Positions 1-9,044 are shown, counted from the stretch's first letter. The stretch is DNA of 34,463 nt from Bordetella parapertussis (GCA_945882755.1 CAMCWS010000140.1:1-34463), one strand, 5' to 3'. A program made the numbers and translations. Notes: generated by a model from the letters alone, not told the origin.

Positions 1-2329
1 CTGGCTGGGTTGTCGCGTCGTCATCGTCAGCCGTAGGCTTAGGCAGTGCGTAGCAAAGATTCAGATGGTCTAACAGCTGCGCCACCAAGACCGAGGGGGG
101 CAGCTTGGCGTGGTCACTGGCGCGGCGACCTTGCCACGACACATACAAACGCTCTCGGGCAGACAACACCGCCTCTAAAAACAAATAGCGGTCGTCTTCA
201 CGTCGGGCACGGTCACCCGCACGACCTAGGCTTGGGTGGCTCATCAAATCAAAGTCGCGTGGTGCGGGCGAGCGGGGGTAAGCGCCATCGTTCATGCCCA
301 AGAGGCACACCACTTTGAAGGGAATGGCACGCATGGGCATGAGGGTAGCGAATTGCACCCCCCCGCCCATGAAGCGGCGTTGCAAACCACCCGCGTCCAT
401 CTGCGCCAACCAGTGGCTGCGCACCACTGCCAAGGCCACGGGGCTGTCGAACTGCGCCAACTGACAGTCGTTCAACCACTGCTCTAAGGGCGTCAAGATT
501 CGATCGAGCAATCGTTGGTCAGCATCGCCGCCCACCTTGAAAAACCGCGCCACCAAGGCCTGCAGCAGCTGTACCCATTGGCTGGGGGTATGGTCTTGTG
601 AGAGTTGTTGCAGGCTGAGTTGTACGTCTTGCAAACTGCGTAACAAAGCCGAGACAACAGGGGCGTCTAGGCCGTCCACGCCGGTTTGTGAGAACGTGTC
701 TTGCCAAGTGGCATGTGCGTTGTCAGTGACGCCCAAGGCATAGCCCAAGAGCAAACGTTGCAGGCCAAACACCCAGGTGTTGTGAGCGTGGTGGGGGATG
801 TTGGCTTGCACCCCCCAGTGCTGACGGTGTTGCCCATCCAAACCCCAGCGAACGCCTGCATCTGAGAGCAATTGGTGCAGGTCTTGCACATCTTGCGCTT
901 GCAAGTCGTAGCGGTTTCGCACCATCTCCACTTGGAACAAGCCCAGCCATTCGCCCAAACTCCAGCGTAGCTGAGGCAATTGCAGCAAGGTTTGCAGGGC
1001 TTGCACAGTGGGTTCTTGCTGCGCTTTGGTGTCTGCCACGGCATAGGGCAGGTGGCGTGAACCCGTGGTGTGGGCTTGCTGCTGGAAACGGCTAAACACC
1101 GCGTGGATATGCGGTGCAAAAGCGGCCATGTCGGGCACCATCACCATGATGTCCGAGGGTTGCAAGTGGGGGTCTGCGTCCAGCCACGCCAAGATGCGGT
1201 CGTGCAGCACCTCGACTTCACGTTGGGCCGAATGGGTTTGCACGAATTGAAGGCTGGGGTCGGGTTGGCTGAGCAGGGCGGGGGCTGTAGGCGGCGTGTC
1301 TAAGTGCAGGATGGCGGATTGCAAGGCTTGCAACACGGAGGCTGGTTGTCCCGCGTCCCGTGCTTCGTTTAGGGGGTCGATGAACAGGTTGACCCGCTCA
1401 AAAGGCGCAGCGTTGGGGTCTGCAGCTTCAAAGTTGTCGATGGCATGGAGGTAGTCGCGGCCATGCTTGCCCCAGGCAGCTAGCAAGGGGTGGCCCTCTG
1501 GAATCAGGCTTTCTGTGAGGTGGCCCCAGTGTTCGCGGCTGGGGTTGTGGACAAACATCAGCACGGGGATGAAGCGCCCCAAGGCGACCAAAGCCTCTAG
1601 GGTTTGCATCGGCAGAGCGGTGATGCCAAACACCAGCAAACGTGGCGGCAAAACGGTGCGCAGTTGCTGCGGCGACAAGACTTTCAAGGCTTGCATGAAC
1701 GCTTTGTGAACATCCGAGCGGGCTTGAAAACCAGTTTGTGCTTCAGGCAGATGTGCTTGCACATCGCCCAGCAGGTCGCGCCACATGGCGGCTTGCCAAG
1801 CTTGGGCTGGCGCCAAGGTTTGGCCTCGGTCCAGCACATCCCGCCCCGCAGCCCAGTGTTCCAGCCAATCGGCGCGGTAATTTTGGTAGCCATCCAGCAC
1901 GTCGGCCAGTTGCTGCGCCAAGCCAAAGGCGCGGCTGCCTTGGGTGTCGTCGCCAAGGTAATGGGCCAAGGGTGAAAAACAGGGGTCTTTCAGCCACTCG
2001 GGCAGACGCCGCAAGATGCGCCAGACCATGGGCGCTTTATCCAAGGCCATCTGGGCCGGCAGTTTGTCTGCACCCAGCACGCTTCGGTAGATTTGCCATA
2101 GCTGGCTGGAGGGAAGTTCCAGCCGTGTGGCGGCGCAAATACCCAATGCCGAGGTGTTGGCCAAGGACAGCGTCAGCCAGTGCTTCATGCCATTGCTTTG
2201 CACCAGCAGGGTTTCACTTTGCAAAGGCAACAGTGGGCGCTCTTTGACATAGCTCAGCAGAAGTTCGCGCAGACCTTCCATGCGGTTGCTGTGAAAAACC
2301 ATGAAACCAGAGGGTGAGGGCGAGGTCAT
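1..2329 (-). CDS. recC: RecC, exonuclease V gamma subunit (3' end outside window)
   Basis: RecC is the subunit of the RecBCD helicase-nuclease that recognises Chi and splits the DNA strands during double-strand-break repair. The frame is open for about 776 codons from the ATG at 2329 to the left edge, so the C-terminus is missing; the E. coli protein is about 1120 residues. The N-terminus carries the family motif FHSNRMEGL followed by LLVQSNGMKHWL. Near the left edge the frame reads LMPMRAIPFKVVCLLGMNDG and then DDRYLFLEA, both highly typical of RecC. No convincing Shine-Dalgarno sequence precedes the start; the ATG was chosen because it lies just before the conserved HSNR motif. recB and recD would be expected further left but are not visible. 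The many small open frames on both strands across this stretch are shadows of this gene. Confidence 0.95.
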   Translation of the reverse strand, partial: MTSPSPSGFMVFHSNRMEGLRELLLSYVKERPLLPLQSETLLVQSNGMKHWLTLSLANTSALGICAATRLELPSSQLWQIYRSVLGADKLPAQMALDKAPMVWRILRRLPEWLKDPCFSPLAHYLGDDTQGSRAFGLAQQLADVLDGYQNYRADWLEHWAAGRDVLDRGQTLAPAQAWQAAMWRDLLGDVQAHLPEAQTGFQARSDVHKAFMQALKVLSPQQLRTVLPPRLLVFGITALPMQTLEALVALGRFIPVLMFVHNPSREHWGHLTESLIPEGHPLLAAWGKHGRDYLHAIDNFEAADPNAAPFERVNLFIDPLNEARDAGQPASVLQALQSAILHLDTPPTAPALLSQPDPSLQFVQTHSAQREVEVLHDRILAWLDADPHLQPSDIMVMVPDMAAFAPHIHAVFSRFQQQAHTTGSRHLPYAVADTKAQQEPTVQALQTLLQLPQLRWSLGEWLGLFQVEMVRNRYDLQAQDVQDLHQLLSDAGVRWGLDGQHRQHWGVQANIPHHAHNTWVFGLQRLLLGYALGVTDNAHATWQDTFSQTGVDGLDAPVVSALLRSLQDVQLSLQQLSQDHTPSQWVQLLQALVARFFKVGGDADQRLLDRILTPLEQWLNDCQLAQFDSPVALAVVRSHWLAQMDAGGLQRRFMGGGVQFATLMPMRAIPFKVVCLLGMNDGAYPRSPAPRDFDLMSHPSLGRAGDRARREDDRYLFLEAVLSARERLYVSWQGRRASDHAKLPPSVLVAQLLDHLNLCYALPKPTADDDDATTQP

Positions 2330-2376
2330 GTGCGGCTAGGGGTGATCAGGGCTGTGAGCTTAAGTCAGGATAAGGC

Positions 2377-2673
2377 TCAGGGCGTGAGCTTCTTTGAAAG
2401 CGAGAGGTAAACCGCGTTGTTTTCTCGTTTGCTAATTGTCAATACCAAGACGATCAGCACCTCGTCTTCAACGGTGTAAATCAAGCGGTAGCCCTGCTGA
2501 CGCAGCTTGATTTTGTAGCATCCGATCAAGGGACCTTTCAAAGCGCTGCCTGGTAAATGGGGTTGCAGCAGCCGTTTCTTGAGAAGCTTGCGAAAAGTTT
2601 CTTTAACCGAACCGTCCAAGGCCTTCCATTCAGCCAATGCAGCCGCTGTGAATTTCAGGCGGTAGGTTGGCAT
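2377..2673 (-). CDS. relE: RelE/ParE-family toxin
   Basis: This is a 98-residue toxin of a type II toxin-antitoxin pair; RelE-type members cleave mRNA in the ribosomal A site. Visible family features are the LKFTAAALAEWKALD N-terminal stretch, the GCYKIKLRQQGYRLIY block typical of E. coli or P307 RelE, and the C-terminal SKRENNAVY segment that supplies catalytic basic and aromatic residues in the family. It lies directly after the antitoxin gene: the antitoxin stop ends at 2677 and the ATG is three bases further on. A GTG at 2676 immediately before the ATG is an alternative start. RelE rather than ParE is favoured by the KIKLR..GYRL motif, but ribosome-dependent cleavage is inferred from family membership only. 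Confidence 0.88.
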   Translation of the reverse strand: MPTYRLKFTAAALAEWKALDGSVKETFRKLLKKRLLQPHLPGSALKGPLIGCYKIKLRQQGYRLIYTVEDEVLIVLVLTISKRENNAVYLSLSKKLTP

Positions 2674-2676
2674 CAC

Positions 2677-2928
2677 TTAGACCGTATCGATATCGACTTC
2701 TACCGCATCGTCTTGTTCGGCCAAGCGGGACAAGACCAAGGCCTCCAAGTCACGGTCTGCCATTTCTTCTAATAAGGCTTCAAACAAAGCCGGTTGCACC
2801 ATGTAAAAAGCTGGCTTGTTGTGGTTAAGCACGGCCACGGGTCGGTTGTTGGCCGACTTAAGAACGGCTGCAGGGTTACGCTTGAATTCGGACATGCTGA
2901 CGGTTTGGTTGGTCATCAAAGTTTCCAT
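2677..2928 (-). CDS. relB: RelB/Phd-type antitoxin
   Basis: This is an 83-residue antitoxin that should neutralise the adjacent RelE-like toxin and autorepress the pair. The N-terminal half (MSEFKRNPAAVLK, then NNRPVAVLNHNKPAFYMV) matches the Phd/YefM-type DNA-binding and dimerisation fold. The acidic C-terminal tail, rich in Glu and Asp and ending in VEVDIDTV, is the part that would wrap the toxin. An in-frame ATG at 2916 is an equally plausible start: it has GGAAA about five bases upstream, while the 2928 start has only a short AGG. The pair sits between recC and a ComEA-like gene in an otherwise housekeeping block, with its own promoter and repeat elements upstream. Confidence 0.85.
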   Translation of the reverse strand: METLMTNQTVSMSEFKRNPAAVLKSANNRPVAVLNHNKPAFYMVQPALFEALLEEMADRDLEALVLSRLAEQDDAVEVDIDTV

Positions 2929-2941
2929 AAAGAACCTAAAA

Positions 2942-2989
2942 AGAGCTATTTAGAGAGCTTTATTTTAGGCTGAAAGATGCAGGAGGCAA
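2942..2989 (-). promoter_or_regulatory. Candidate relBE promoter with repeated operator-like motif
   Basis: On the minus strand a -35-like TTGCCT (2984-2989) is followed after 16 bases by a -10-like TAAAAT (2962-2967). Just downstream, near the expected transcription start, the plus-strand motif AGAGCT occurs twice, 12 bases apart (2942-2947 and 2954-2959). Paired half sites over the start are the usual layout for autoregulation by a toxin-antitoxin complex. The promoter is a visual match only and the operator role is inference. Confidence 0.45.
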
Positions 2990-2995
2990 GTAATT

Positions 2996-3280
2996 TCAAG
3001 GTTTTACGGCAATGGGTTTTTGCTCTAATGGCTGGTTCTGCACCGTCAAACCTTGCGCTGACAGCTTTTGCGCGGTGACACCCCCCATGCCCGAGACACG
3101 GCGCATCAGGTCGGGCCAGTCGGTAAAGGGGCGAATGTCGCGCTCGCTCAGTATGCGGCGTGTGAAAGCAGGACCCAAACCACGCAAACCGTCTAGCTCT
3201 GCCTCGGTAGCGTGGTTGACCTCTAGCGCCCATGCAGGAGCCAGCAGCCCCAGCAGGGAAAGTAAAACAATTTTGCCCAT
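2996..3280 (-). CDS. ComEA-like secreted helix-hairpin-helix protein
   Basis: This is a 94-residue protein with a clear signal peptide (residues 1-18, hydrophobic core IVLLSLLGLLAPAWA) and a single ComEA-type helix-hairpin-helix region. The motif VNHATEAELDGLRGLGP at about residues 21-37 is the diagnostic first hairpin, and RVSGMGGVTAQKL is the second half. ComEA proteins bind double-stranded DNA in the periplasm during natural transformation. The ATG at 3280 was chosen over an upstream extension because it has GAGG at the right distance and starts the signal peptide directly. It follows hldD by 86 bases in the same direction. The short length is usual for proteobacterial ComEA-like proteins. 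A role in competence is family-based; other HhH proteins of this size have no known role. Confidence 0.82.
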   Translation of the reverse strand: MGKIVLLSLLGLLAPAWALEVNHATEAELDGLRGLGPAFTRRILSERDIRPFTDWPDLMRRVSGMGGVTAQKLSAQGLTVQNQPLEQKPIAVKP

Positions 3281-3341
3281 GTGGTGCCTCGTGAGAAAAC
3301 ACCGATTGAAGCAGTGTGACGCCTTGCAGAGAGGAAGTGAC

Positions 3342-3360
3342 GCTTGGCAAAAAACCAAGC
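3342..3360 (-). other. Small stem-loop after hldD
   Basis: GCTTGG (3342-3347) and CCAAGC (3355-3360) form a perfect 6-bp stem with a 7-base A/T-rich loop, six bases after the hldD stop. Read in the direction of hldD, the loop is T-rich but no T-run follows the stem, so this is not a standard intrinsic terminator. It may be an mRNA 3'-end stabiliser or a processing site. Confidence 0.35.
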
Positions 3361-3366
3361 AAGGCT

Positions 3367-4371
3367 TTACGCGTTGTGCGCTAACCAGTGCATATAGCTG
3401 GTCACGCCGGTTTGCACATCGGCAAACACATGGTCGCAGCCGCTGGCGCGAAGTGAGCTCAAGTCGGCTTGGGTGAAACACTGGTATTTGCCACGCAGTG
3501 CATCGGGGAAGTCGATGTAGCGAATGCTTTGCGCCTTCACCGCTTGCGCCATGACCAAGGGCGGTTCTTGCTTGTCGGCACGGGCAGCATTCACCACGGC
3601 CAGCGCCACGTCGTTGAAAGGCTGGGCGCGGCCTGTCCCTAAATTGAACAAACCGTTTTGGGTGGGATGGTCAAAGAACCATAGGTTCACCGCCACCACA
3701 TCGTCGATGAACACAAAGTCGCGCTCTTGTTCGCCCGCAGCGTAGCCGCCGTAGTCGGCAAAAAGCTTGACATGGCCTTCTTGGCGCAATTGGTGAAATT
3801 GGTGAAACGCCACGCTGGCCATGCGACCTTTGTGTTGCTCGCGGGGACCATACACATTGAAGTAGCGAAAACCCACCACCTGCGCGGTGTTCTTGGCAAA
3901 GTCGCTGCCCATTTCACGGCGCATCCGTTGGTCAAACAGCAGTTTGGAGTAGCCGTAGACATTCAGCGGTTTTTCATGCTCGGGACTTTCGACAAAGCTG
4001 CTCGATCCGCCATAGGTGGCAGCCGAAGAGGCGTAGAGCAAGCGCACACCCTGCGCCTGACAAGCAGACCACAGATGGCAAGACACGCCGTAGTTGTTGT
4101 CCATCATGAATTGACCATCGGTTTCCATGGTGTCGCTGCAAGCGCCTTCATGGAACACGGCCTCTACCTTGCCAAACTCGCGTTTGGCAAACGCTTCGTA
4201 AAAAACGCTGTGGTCGATGTAGTCGGCGATTTGCAAATCAGCCAGGTTGCGAAACTTGTCGCCATCACGCAAATCATCGACCGCAATGATGTCGGTGATG
4301 CCACGTTGGTTCAAACCTTTGACGATATTGCTACCAATAAAACCAGCCGCGCCGGTGACTACGATTTTCAT
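3367..4371 (-). CDS. hldD: ADP-L-glycero-D-manno-heptose 6-epimerase
   Basis: HldD (RfaD) is the last enzyme of nucleotide-activated heptose synthesis for the LPS inner core; it epimerises ADP-D-glycero- to ADP-L-glycero-D-manno-heptose using bound NADP. The 334-residue product has the Rossmann motif [10 protein letters not shown] at residues 6-15 and the extended-SDR catalytic pair Tyr139 and Lys143 in [17 protein letters not shown] and the [11 protein letters not shown] block are characteristic of HldD. The ATG at 4371 is preferred over longer upstream frames because the Rossmann strand starts at once with MKIVVTG. It overlaps the hldA stop as ATGA, so the two are probably translationally coupled. 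Length is close to the usual 310-330 residues. Confidence 0.96.
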   Translation of the reverse strand: MKIVVTGAAGFIGSNIVKGLNQRGITDIIAVDDLRDGDKFRNLADLQIADYIDHSVFYEAFAKREFGKVEAVFHEGACSDTMETDGQFMMDNNYGVSCHLWSACQAQGVRLLYASSAATYGGSSSFVESPEHEKPLNVYGYSKLLFDQRMRREMGSDFAKNTAQVVGFRYFNVYGPREQHKGRMASVAFHQFHQLRQEGHVKLFADYGGYAAGEQERDFVFIDDVVAVNLWFFDHPTQNGLFNLGTGRAQPFNDVALAVVNAARADKQEPPLVMAQAVKAQSIRYIDFPDALRGKYQCFTQADLSSLRASGCDHVFADVQTGVTSYMHWLAHNA

Positions 4372-5300
4372 GCAGACAACTCCTGGTAAGTCACACCGGC
4401 GGTACCAAACTTGCCCACCACAATGCCACCGGCCTTGTTGGCCCAAGGCAGTGCTTCGCGCAGTGTCATGCCAGCACCCAATAGCGTGGCCAAGGTGGCG
4501 ATGACGGTGTCGCCAGCCCCAGTGACATCAAACACTTCACGCGCTTGTGCCGGCACATGGGTCACGCCTTGGGCATCAAACAAACTCATGCCTTCTTCGC
4601 TGCGGGTCAGCAGCAAGGCGTCGAGCTTTAAGCTTTCACGCAGGTTTTGCGCCATGGTCAGCAAAGTCGCTTCATCGCGCCAACGCCCAATGACTTGCTG
4701 CAACTCAGCGCGGTTGGGCGTGATGACGGTGGCCCCCGCGTAGCGTGAATAGTCACTGCCTTTGGGGTCGATCAACACCGGCAGTTTGACGGCTTTCGCA
4801 GCTGCAATCATGTCGGCGATGTGTGTCAAGCCACCCTTGCCATAGTCGGAAAACAGCACCGCTTGGTGTTGTCCCAACAAACTGTGAAATTGACGGGTAA
4901 GGCTGGCCAGCACCTCTGACTGCGGCTCGCTTTCGAAATCGGCGCGAAGCAGTTGCTGCTGTCTACCAATAATGCGCAGCTTGACCGTGGTTTGCAGTTG
5001 GGCATCGCGGCCCAAATGGGCGTGGATGCCGCTTTTTTCTAGCTGCTTGACCAGTCTGTTGCCGTTATCGTCTTCGCCCACCACACTCAGCAAAGAGGCT
5101 TGTGCGCCCAAAGTGACCACATTGAAAGCCACATTGCCACAGCCGCCTAAGCGTTCTTCTTCACGGGTCACACGCACCACTGGCACCGGTGCTTCGGGGC
5201 TGATGCGGTCTACCGCGCCATACCAATAGCGGTCGAGCATGACATCGCCGACGACCAGCACTTGGGTGCTTTGCAGGTGTTCAGGGGTACAAAGCGTCAT
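4368..5300 (-). CDS. hldA: D-glycero-beta-D-manno-heptose-7-phosphate kinase (kinase-only HldA/RfaE1)
   Basis: This enzyme phosphorylates heptose-7-phosphate to the 1,7-bisphosphate on the way to ADP-heptose. The 310-residue protein is a PfkB/ribokinase-fold sugar kinase: [11 protein letters not shown] near residue 18, the GGCGNVAFN loop at about 52, DPKG at about 178, and the catalytic GAGD at 261-264. E. coli HldE is about 477 residues with a C-terminal adenylyltransferase; that domain is absent here, so a separate HldC/RfaE2 must be encoded elsewhere, as is usual in Burkholderiales. The ATG at 5300 shares one base with the lapB stop (TGATG); a GTG just upstream at 5303 is an alternative. 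The gene sits directly before hldD, the last enzyme of the same pathway. Confidence 0.94.
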   Translation of the reverse strand: MTLCTPEHLQSTQVLVVGDVMLDRYWYGAVDRISPEAPVPVVRVTREEERLGGCGNVAFNVVTLGAQASLLSVVGEDDNGNRLVKQLEKSGIHAHLGRDAQLQTTVKLRIIGRQQQLLRADFESEPQSEVLASLTRQFHSLLGQHQAVLFSDYGKGGLTHIADMIAAAKAVKLPVLIDPKGSDYSRYAGATVITPNRAELQQVIGRWRDEATLLTMAQNLRESLKLDALLLTRSEEGMSLFDAQGVTHVPAQAREVFDVTGAGDTVIATLATLLGAGMTLREALPWANKAGGIVVGKFGTAGVTYQELSA

Positions 5301-6442
5301 CACAGTTCTTCAATTCTTCGGGGAGGGTAACTGTCCCAAGCTTGGCAGCCTGGACATTGCCAAAAATGGTGCAAGGCCTCAAAGCCACAGGCCGCACAGC
5401 GGTAGCGGCGCAGGGGCTTGACCGCGTGGTCCAAGGCGCGTTGAACTTGCGGTTGTTGCGCAGGGTCCAGTCCCGCACCGGCCAGCCATTGGCTGGCGGC
5501 AATGAGGGAGGGGTGATTTTGCAAATGCGCGGCGTAATGCGCCCGGCCATCAGCCTTGCCCATGTGTTGCTCCAGCGTTACCAAGGCGTCGAGTACATCC
5601 AAGCTTTGCAATTGTTGGTAACCGTTTTGCAAGAGTTGCAGCACCGCTGACTCGCGTTGCACCTGCGGGGCCAGTTGGGCGAGTTGCGCGGCGAACAAAG
5701 GCAGGGAGGAAGGGATGTCGCTGGCGAGTTGCTGCAGTTGGTCGCAGGCTTGGCCAGTTTGGCCTTGCGCTTGCATCCACTGCGCCAAAGCCACACGCGG
5801 TCTGGCATGAAGAGGGGCGCAAGCCACGGCCTCTTGCAACAGCCCATGCACTTCTTCTGGGTTCTTGCTTTGCGCTGCCAGTTCGCACAGGTAATGCGCA
5901 CGGCGGGTGTCGAATTGCCCTTGCCCTTGTTGCAGATCCAGTTGTCGCGACACTTCGGCGGCTTGGAGCCAGTCGCGGGCTCTTTCGTAAATGCTCAAGA
6001 GCGCCAGCAAAGCCTGTGCGGCCAACGGGGTGTCTAGCAAGGCGCGCAGCGCGGTTTCGGCGCGGTCCAAAATGCCCGCTTTGACAAAGTCCATGGCCAA
6101 GTCGTACTGCGCTCGCTCGCGATCTGATTGGCTGATATCGCCGCGTGAGAGCAGGTGTTGGTGGACCCGCACAGCCCGCTCGTACTCACCTCGGCGGCGA
6201 AACAAATTGCCTAAAGCGAAATGCAATTCGGAGGTGTCAGGGTCACGTTGCACGGCTTCAATGAAGGCGTCGATGGCCTGGTCTTGTTGCTCGTTGAGCA
6301 AATGGTTCAAGCCTTTGAAGTAGGCCTTGGGGTTGCTGCGGTTTTCCATGCGCAGTTGACGTAAATCGAAGCGAGAGGCCAGCCAGCCTAATAAAAAGGC
6401 GGCAGGCAGCCCCAGAAAAATCCAGCTGATGTCCAAATCCAT
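5300..6442 (-). CDS. lapB: LapB (YciM), LPS assembly regulator with TPRs and zinc ribbon
   Basis: LapB is an inner-membrane anchored TPR protein that, in E. coli, presents LpxC to the FtsH protease and so balances LPS and phospholipid synthesis. The 380-residue product has one N-terminal membrane segment (about residues 5-22), a cytoplasmic array of TPR-like helices through about residue 330, and a C-terminal rubredoxin-like zinc ribbon (CAACGF ... CPGC). Length matches E. coli LapB (389). The start at 6442 is an ATG; a TTG at 6451 would overlap the lapA stop and add three residues. It follows lapA in the canonical lapAB order. Co-location with hldA and hldD puts LPS assembly control and core heptose synthesis in one transcript. 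Confidence 0.94.
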   Translation of the reverse strand: MDLDISWIFLGLPAAFLLGWLASRFDLRQLRMENRSNPKAYFKGLNHLLNEQQDQAIDAFIEAVQRDPDTSELHFALGNLFRRRGEYERAVRVHQHLLSRGDISQSDRERAQYDLAMDFVKAGILDRAETALRALLDTPLAAQALLALLSIYERARDWLQAAEVSRQLDLQQGQGQFDTRRAHYLCELAAQSKNPEEVHGLLQEAVACAPLHARPRVALAQWMQAQGQTGQACDQLQQLASDIPSSLPLFAAQLAQLAPQVQRESAVLQLLQNGYQQLQSLDVLDALVTLEQHMGKADGRAHYAAHLQNHPSLIAASQWLAGAGLDPAQQPQVQRALDHAVKPLRRYRCAACGFEALHHFWQCPGCQAWDSYPPRRIEEL

Positions 6443-6447
6443 CGTCG

Positions 6448-6762
6448 TCAAGGCCCGAAAGGAATGTCAGGGGCGGGCGGCGCAGACATGGGTTTGACAG
6501 AGGCTGGGGTTTCTTGGGACGCAAGCAAAACCTGTTTGGCTAATCGCCGTTGGTGCCACCAACGCGGCACCATGCCCAAGACACCTACCACCACACCGGC
6601 GGCAAAAAAGGCAAGCAGCACCAGCACCAGTGGTGAGCGCCATTGCAAGCCCCAAAAGAAACGCACCTGCACATCCTCTTGGTTGTTCAAGGCGAAAGCA
6701 AACAGCATTAAAAAAATGGCCGCTTTCAGTGTCCACTGCAGCAGCCATAGGAATTGTTTCAA
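6448..6762 (-). CDS. lapA: LapA (YciS), LPS assembly membrane protein
   Basis: This is a 104-residue LapA-domain (DUF1049) protein with two transmembrane helices at about residues 10-25 and 44-65. Family marks are FALNNQEDVQVRFFWG between the helices and the short basic stretch PRWWHQRRLAKQ after the second. LapA partners LapB at the inner membrane in control of LPS amount. The start codon appears to be TTG at 6762, with AGGGG about eight bases upstream; no in-frame ATG lies before the first membrane helix. A Pro-rich tail (APPAPDIPFGP) is an extension I would not call a domain. The stop lies six bases from the lapB ATG. Confidence 0.9.
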   Translation of the reverse strand: MKQFLWLLQWTLKAAIFLMLFAFALNNQEDVQVRFFWGLQWRSPLVLVLLAFFAAGVVVGVLGMVPRWWHQRRLAKQVLLASQETPASVKPMSAPPAPDIPFGP

Positions 6763-6795
6763 GACGAGCCCCTGTGAATCAAGCCATTCTAGGCT

Positions 6796-7107
6796 TTAAG
6801 GTGTGTTGCCTTTGAGAAGTTGCTCGGTACGCAAGTCAACAGCTTCGCGCAGGGCTTTGCCTGGCTTGAAATGCGGCACTCTTTTTTCAGGAATGGCCAC
6901 AGCTTCACCAGAGCGGGGATTGCGACCCATGCGGGGAGGGCGGCGGTTAACGGAAAAGCTACCAAAACCACGCAACTCAATGCGGTGCCCTTTGACCATG
7001 GCGTCACTCATCGCGTCAAGCAAAGCTTTGACGGCAAATTCAGCATCACGGTGACCCAATTGAGGAAACCGCGATGCCAATTCTTCTACCAAATCACTTC
7101 GGGTCAT
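6796..7107 (-). CDS. ihfB: Integration host factor beta subunit
   Basis: IHF-beta pairs with IHF-alpha to bend DNA sharply at specific sites, acting in transcription, recombination and replication. The 103-residue product has the family core: [11 protein letters not shown] at the N-terminus, [10 protein letters not shown] at about 44-53, and the beta-arm [10 protein letters not shown] (61-70), whose Pro64 is the residue that intercalates into [15 protein letters not shown] at 77-88 completes the HU/IHF signature. The ATG at 7107 was chosen because it gives the exact family N-terminus; the longer frame from 7164 adds unrelated residues. rpsA directly upstream is the classical neighbour (rpsA-ihfB, as in E. 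coli). The gap to rpsA is 105 bases and holds two hairpins. Confidence 0.96.
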   Translation of the reverse strand: MTRSDLVEELASRFPQLGHRDAEFAVKALLDAMSDAMVKGHRIELRGFGSFSVNRRPPRMGRNPRSGEAVAIPEKRVPHFKPGKALREAVDLRTEQLLKGNTP

Positions 7108-7137
7108 AGTTACTACTTTGTATGAACCTGGAAATGG

Positions 7138-7208
7138 CCACCTGTCAGTTGTAAAAACTGGCAAGTGGCGCGGGTATCACACAGGGCTAGGTGGGGAGCC
7201 CATGTGTG
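7138..7208 (-). other. Two intercistronic hairpins between rpsA and ihfB
   Basis: Hairpin 1 (7138-7168) has two 13-base arms that, in the minus-strand RNA, give 12 pairs (one a G-U) and one mismatch around a 5-base loop. Hairpin 2 (7178-7208) has a GGGCT/AGCCC inner stem and a CACAC/GTGTG outer stem around an 8-base loop, with a small asymmetric bulge between. Neither is followed by a T-run in the direction of rpsA, so they are not simple terminators. They may set the rpsA-to-ihfB ratio by mRNA stability or processing. Confidence 0.5.
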
Positions 7209-7212
7209 GGGC

Positions 7213-8892
7213 TTACTTCTCGCCAGTGTCAAGCTTGGCGCGCAGCAGAGCGCCCAAACTGGTGGTGCCGGCGTTGCCTGAGTTTTGGCTCAGGGATTGC
7301 ATGGCTTCTTGTTGGTCAGCTTGGTCTTTCGCTTTGATCGACAACTGGATGTTGCGTGTTTTGCGGTCCACATTGACCACCACAGCGGTCACTTCGTCGC
7401 CGACTTTGAGCACCTGGCTGGCATCTTCCACGCGGTCGCGGGAGATTTCAGACACGCGCAGGTAGCCGATGATCTCTTCGCCGAGGTCGATTTCAGCGCC
7501 TTTGGCATCCACGGTTTTGACGGTACCGGTGACGATTTGGCCTTTGTCATTGACTGACACGAAGTTGGTGAAGGGGTCAGAGTCGAGTTGCTTGATACCC
7601 AAGGAGATGCGCTCACGCTCCACGTCCACGGCCAACACCAAGGCTTCAACTTCTTGGCCTTTCTTGAAGTTACGCACAGCGGCTTCGCCGGTTTCGTTCC
7701 AAGACAGATCAGACAAATGCACCAAACCGTCGATGCCAGCAGCCAAGCCGACAAACACGCCAAAGTCGGTGATGGACTTGATGGGGCCTTTGACGCGGTC
7801 GCCACGCTTGGTGGCACCTGCGAACTCTTGCCAAGGGTTGGCTTTGCACTGCTTCATGCCCAAAGAGATGCGGCGCTTGTCTTCGTCGATCTCGAGGACC
7901 ATGACTTCGACCTCGTCACCCAAAGCGACGATTTTGGAAGGGGCCACGTTTTTGTTGGTCCAGTCCATCTCGGACACGTGCACCAAGCCTTCGATGCCGG
8001 GTTCGAGTTCCACAAACGCGCCGTAATCGGCGATGTTGGTGACCTTGCCGTGCATACGGGTGCCTTGGGGATAGCGGCGGTTCACGCCCATCCAAGGGTC
8101 GTCGCCCATTTGTTTCAAGCCCAAAGAGACACGGTTTTTCTCGGTGTCGAATTTGAGGATCTTGGCAGTGATTTCTTGACCAGCGACAACCACCTCGGAG
8201 GGGTGACGCACACGGCGCCATGCCATGTCGGTGATGTGCAATAAACCGTCGATGCCACCCAAGTCGACAAAAGCGCCGTACTCGGTGATGTTTTTCACCA
8301 CACCGTGAACAATGGAGCCTTCTTTCAGGTTTTCCATCATCTTGGCGCGTTCTTCGCCCATCGAGGCTTCAATCACCGCGCGGCGTGACAACACCACGTT
8401 GTTGCGCTTGCGGTCGAGCTTGATGACCTTGAATTCCATGGTCTTGTTCTCGAAAGGAGACAAGTCTTTGATAGGACGGGTTTCAATGAGCGAGCCGGGC
8501 AAGAAAGCGCGGATGCCATTGACCAACACGGTCAGGCCACCTTTGACTTTGCCGCTGGTGGTGCCGGTCACGAACTCGCCGGACTCGAGGGCTTTTTCCA
8601 AGCTCATCCAAGAGGCGAGGCGCTTGGCGGTGTCGCGGCTGAGGATGGTGTCGCCGTAGCCGTTTTCGACCGAGCTGATGGCCACCGACACAAAGTCGCC
8701 GGCTTGGACTTCGATTTCGCCCAAGTCATTTTTAAATTCTTCGATAGGCACATAGGCCTCTGATTTCAGCCCCGCATTGACCACCACGTGGTTGTGCTCG
8801 ACACGGATGACTTCAGCGGTGATGACTTCACCGGTGCGCATCTCTGAGCGTTTCAGGGATTCTTCAAACAGGGCTGCAAAAGATTCAGACAT
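7213..8892 (-). CDS. rpsA: 30S ribosomal protein S1
   Basis: S1 binds mRNA on the 30S subunit and unfolds leaders for initiation; it is essential in most Gram-negatives. The 559-residue product (E. coli 557) starts [13 protein letters not shown], as expected, and shows six S1/OB domains. Clear repeats are [64 protein letters not shown] and [22 protein letters not shown], each followed by VSEM/VHLSDL-type segments. Domains 3-5 end with the typical SLGMKQ/SLGIKQ motif. A good Shine-Dalgarno (TAGGAAA) lies about six bases before the ATG. aroA-cmk lies upstream, ihfB downstream, the normal proteobacterial order. The 152-base gap to cmk probably contains the rpsA promoter and autoregulatory leader, but I see no promoter I would defend. 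Confidence 0.98.
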   Translation of the reverse strand: MSESFAALFEESLKRSEMRTGEVITAEVIRVEHNHVVVNAGLKSEAYVPIEEFKNDLGEIEVQAGDFVSVAISSVENGYGDTILSRDTAKRLASWMSLEKALESGEFVTGTTSGKVKGGLTVLVNGIRAFLPGSLIETRPIKDLSPFENKTMEFKVIKLDRKRNNVVLSRRAVIEASMGEERAKMMENLKEGSIVHGVVKNITEYGAFVDLGGIDGLLHITDMAWRRVRHPSEVVVAGQEITAKILKFDTEKNRVSLGLKQMGDDPWMGVNRRYPQGTRMHGKVTNIADYGAFVELEPGIEGLVHVSEMDWTNKNVAPSKIVALGDEVEVMVLEIDEDKRRISLGMKQCKANPWQEFAGATKRGDRVKGPIKSITDFGVFVGLAAGIDGLVHLSDLSWNETGEAAVRNFKKGQEVEALVLAVDVERERISLGIKQLDSDPFTNFVSVNDKGQIVTGTVKTVDAKGAEIDLGEEIIGYLRVSEISRDRVEDASQVLKVGDEVTAVVVNVDRKTRNIQLSIKAKDQADQQEAMQSLSQNSGNAGTTSLGALLRAKLDTGEK

Positions 8893-9044
8893 TCAATTTC
8901 CTAGATTCGTCGACCAAGAGGCCTACCCCAGCAAAGGGCATATGAAAAACTTGATCGACTTTTGTCGCGGCTAAACCGCAGTTGGGTGAAACAACCTCGA
9001 CACCAGTGCGCCAAGCAGCGCGGGGAGGGGTGCCGAGGAACGAG

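Noticed and set aside
3342..3360. Rho-independent terminator after hldD
   Set aside because: The stem is good but T residues are in the loop and not after the stem, so it is listed only as a stem-loop.
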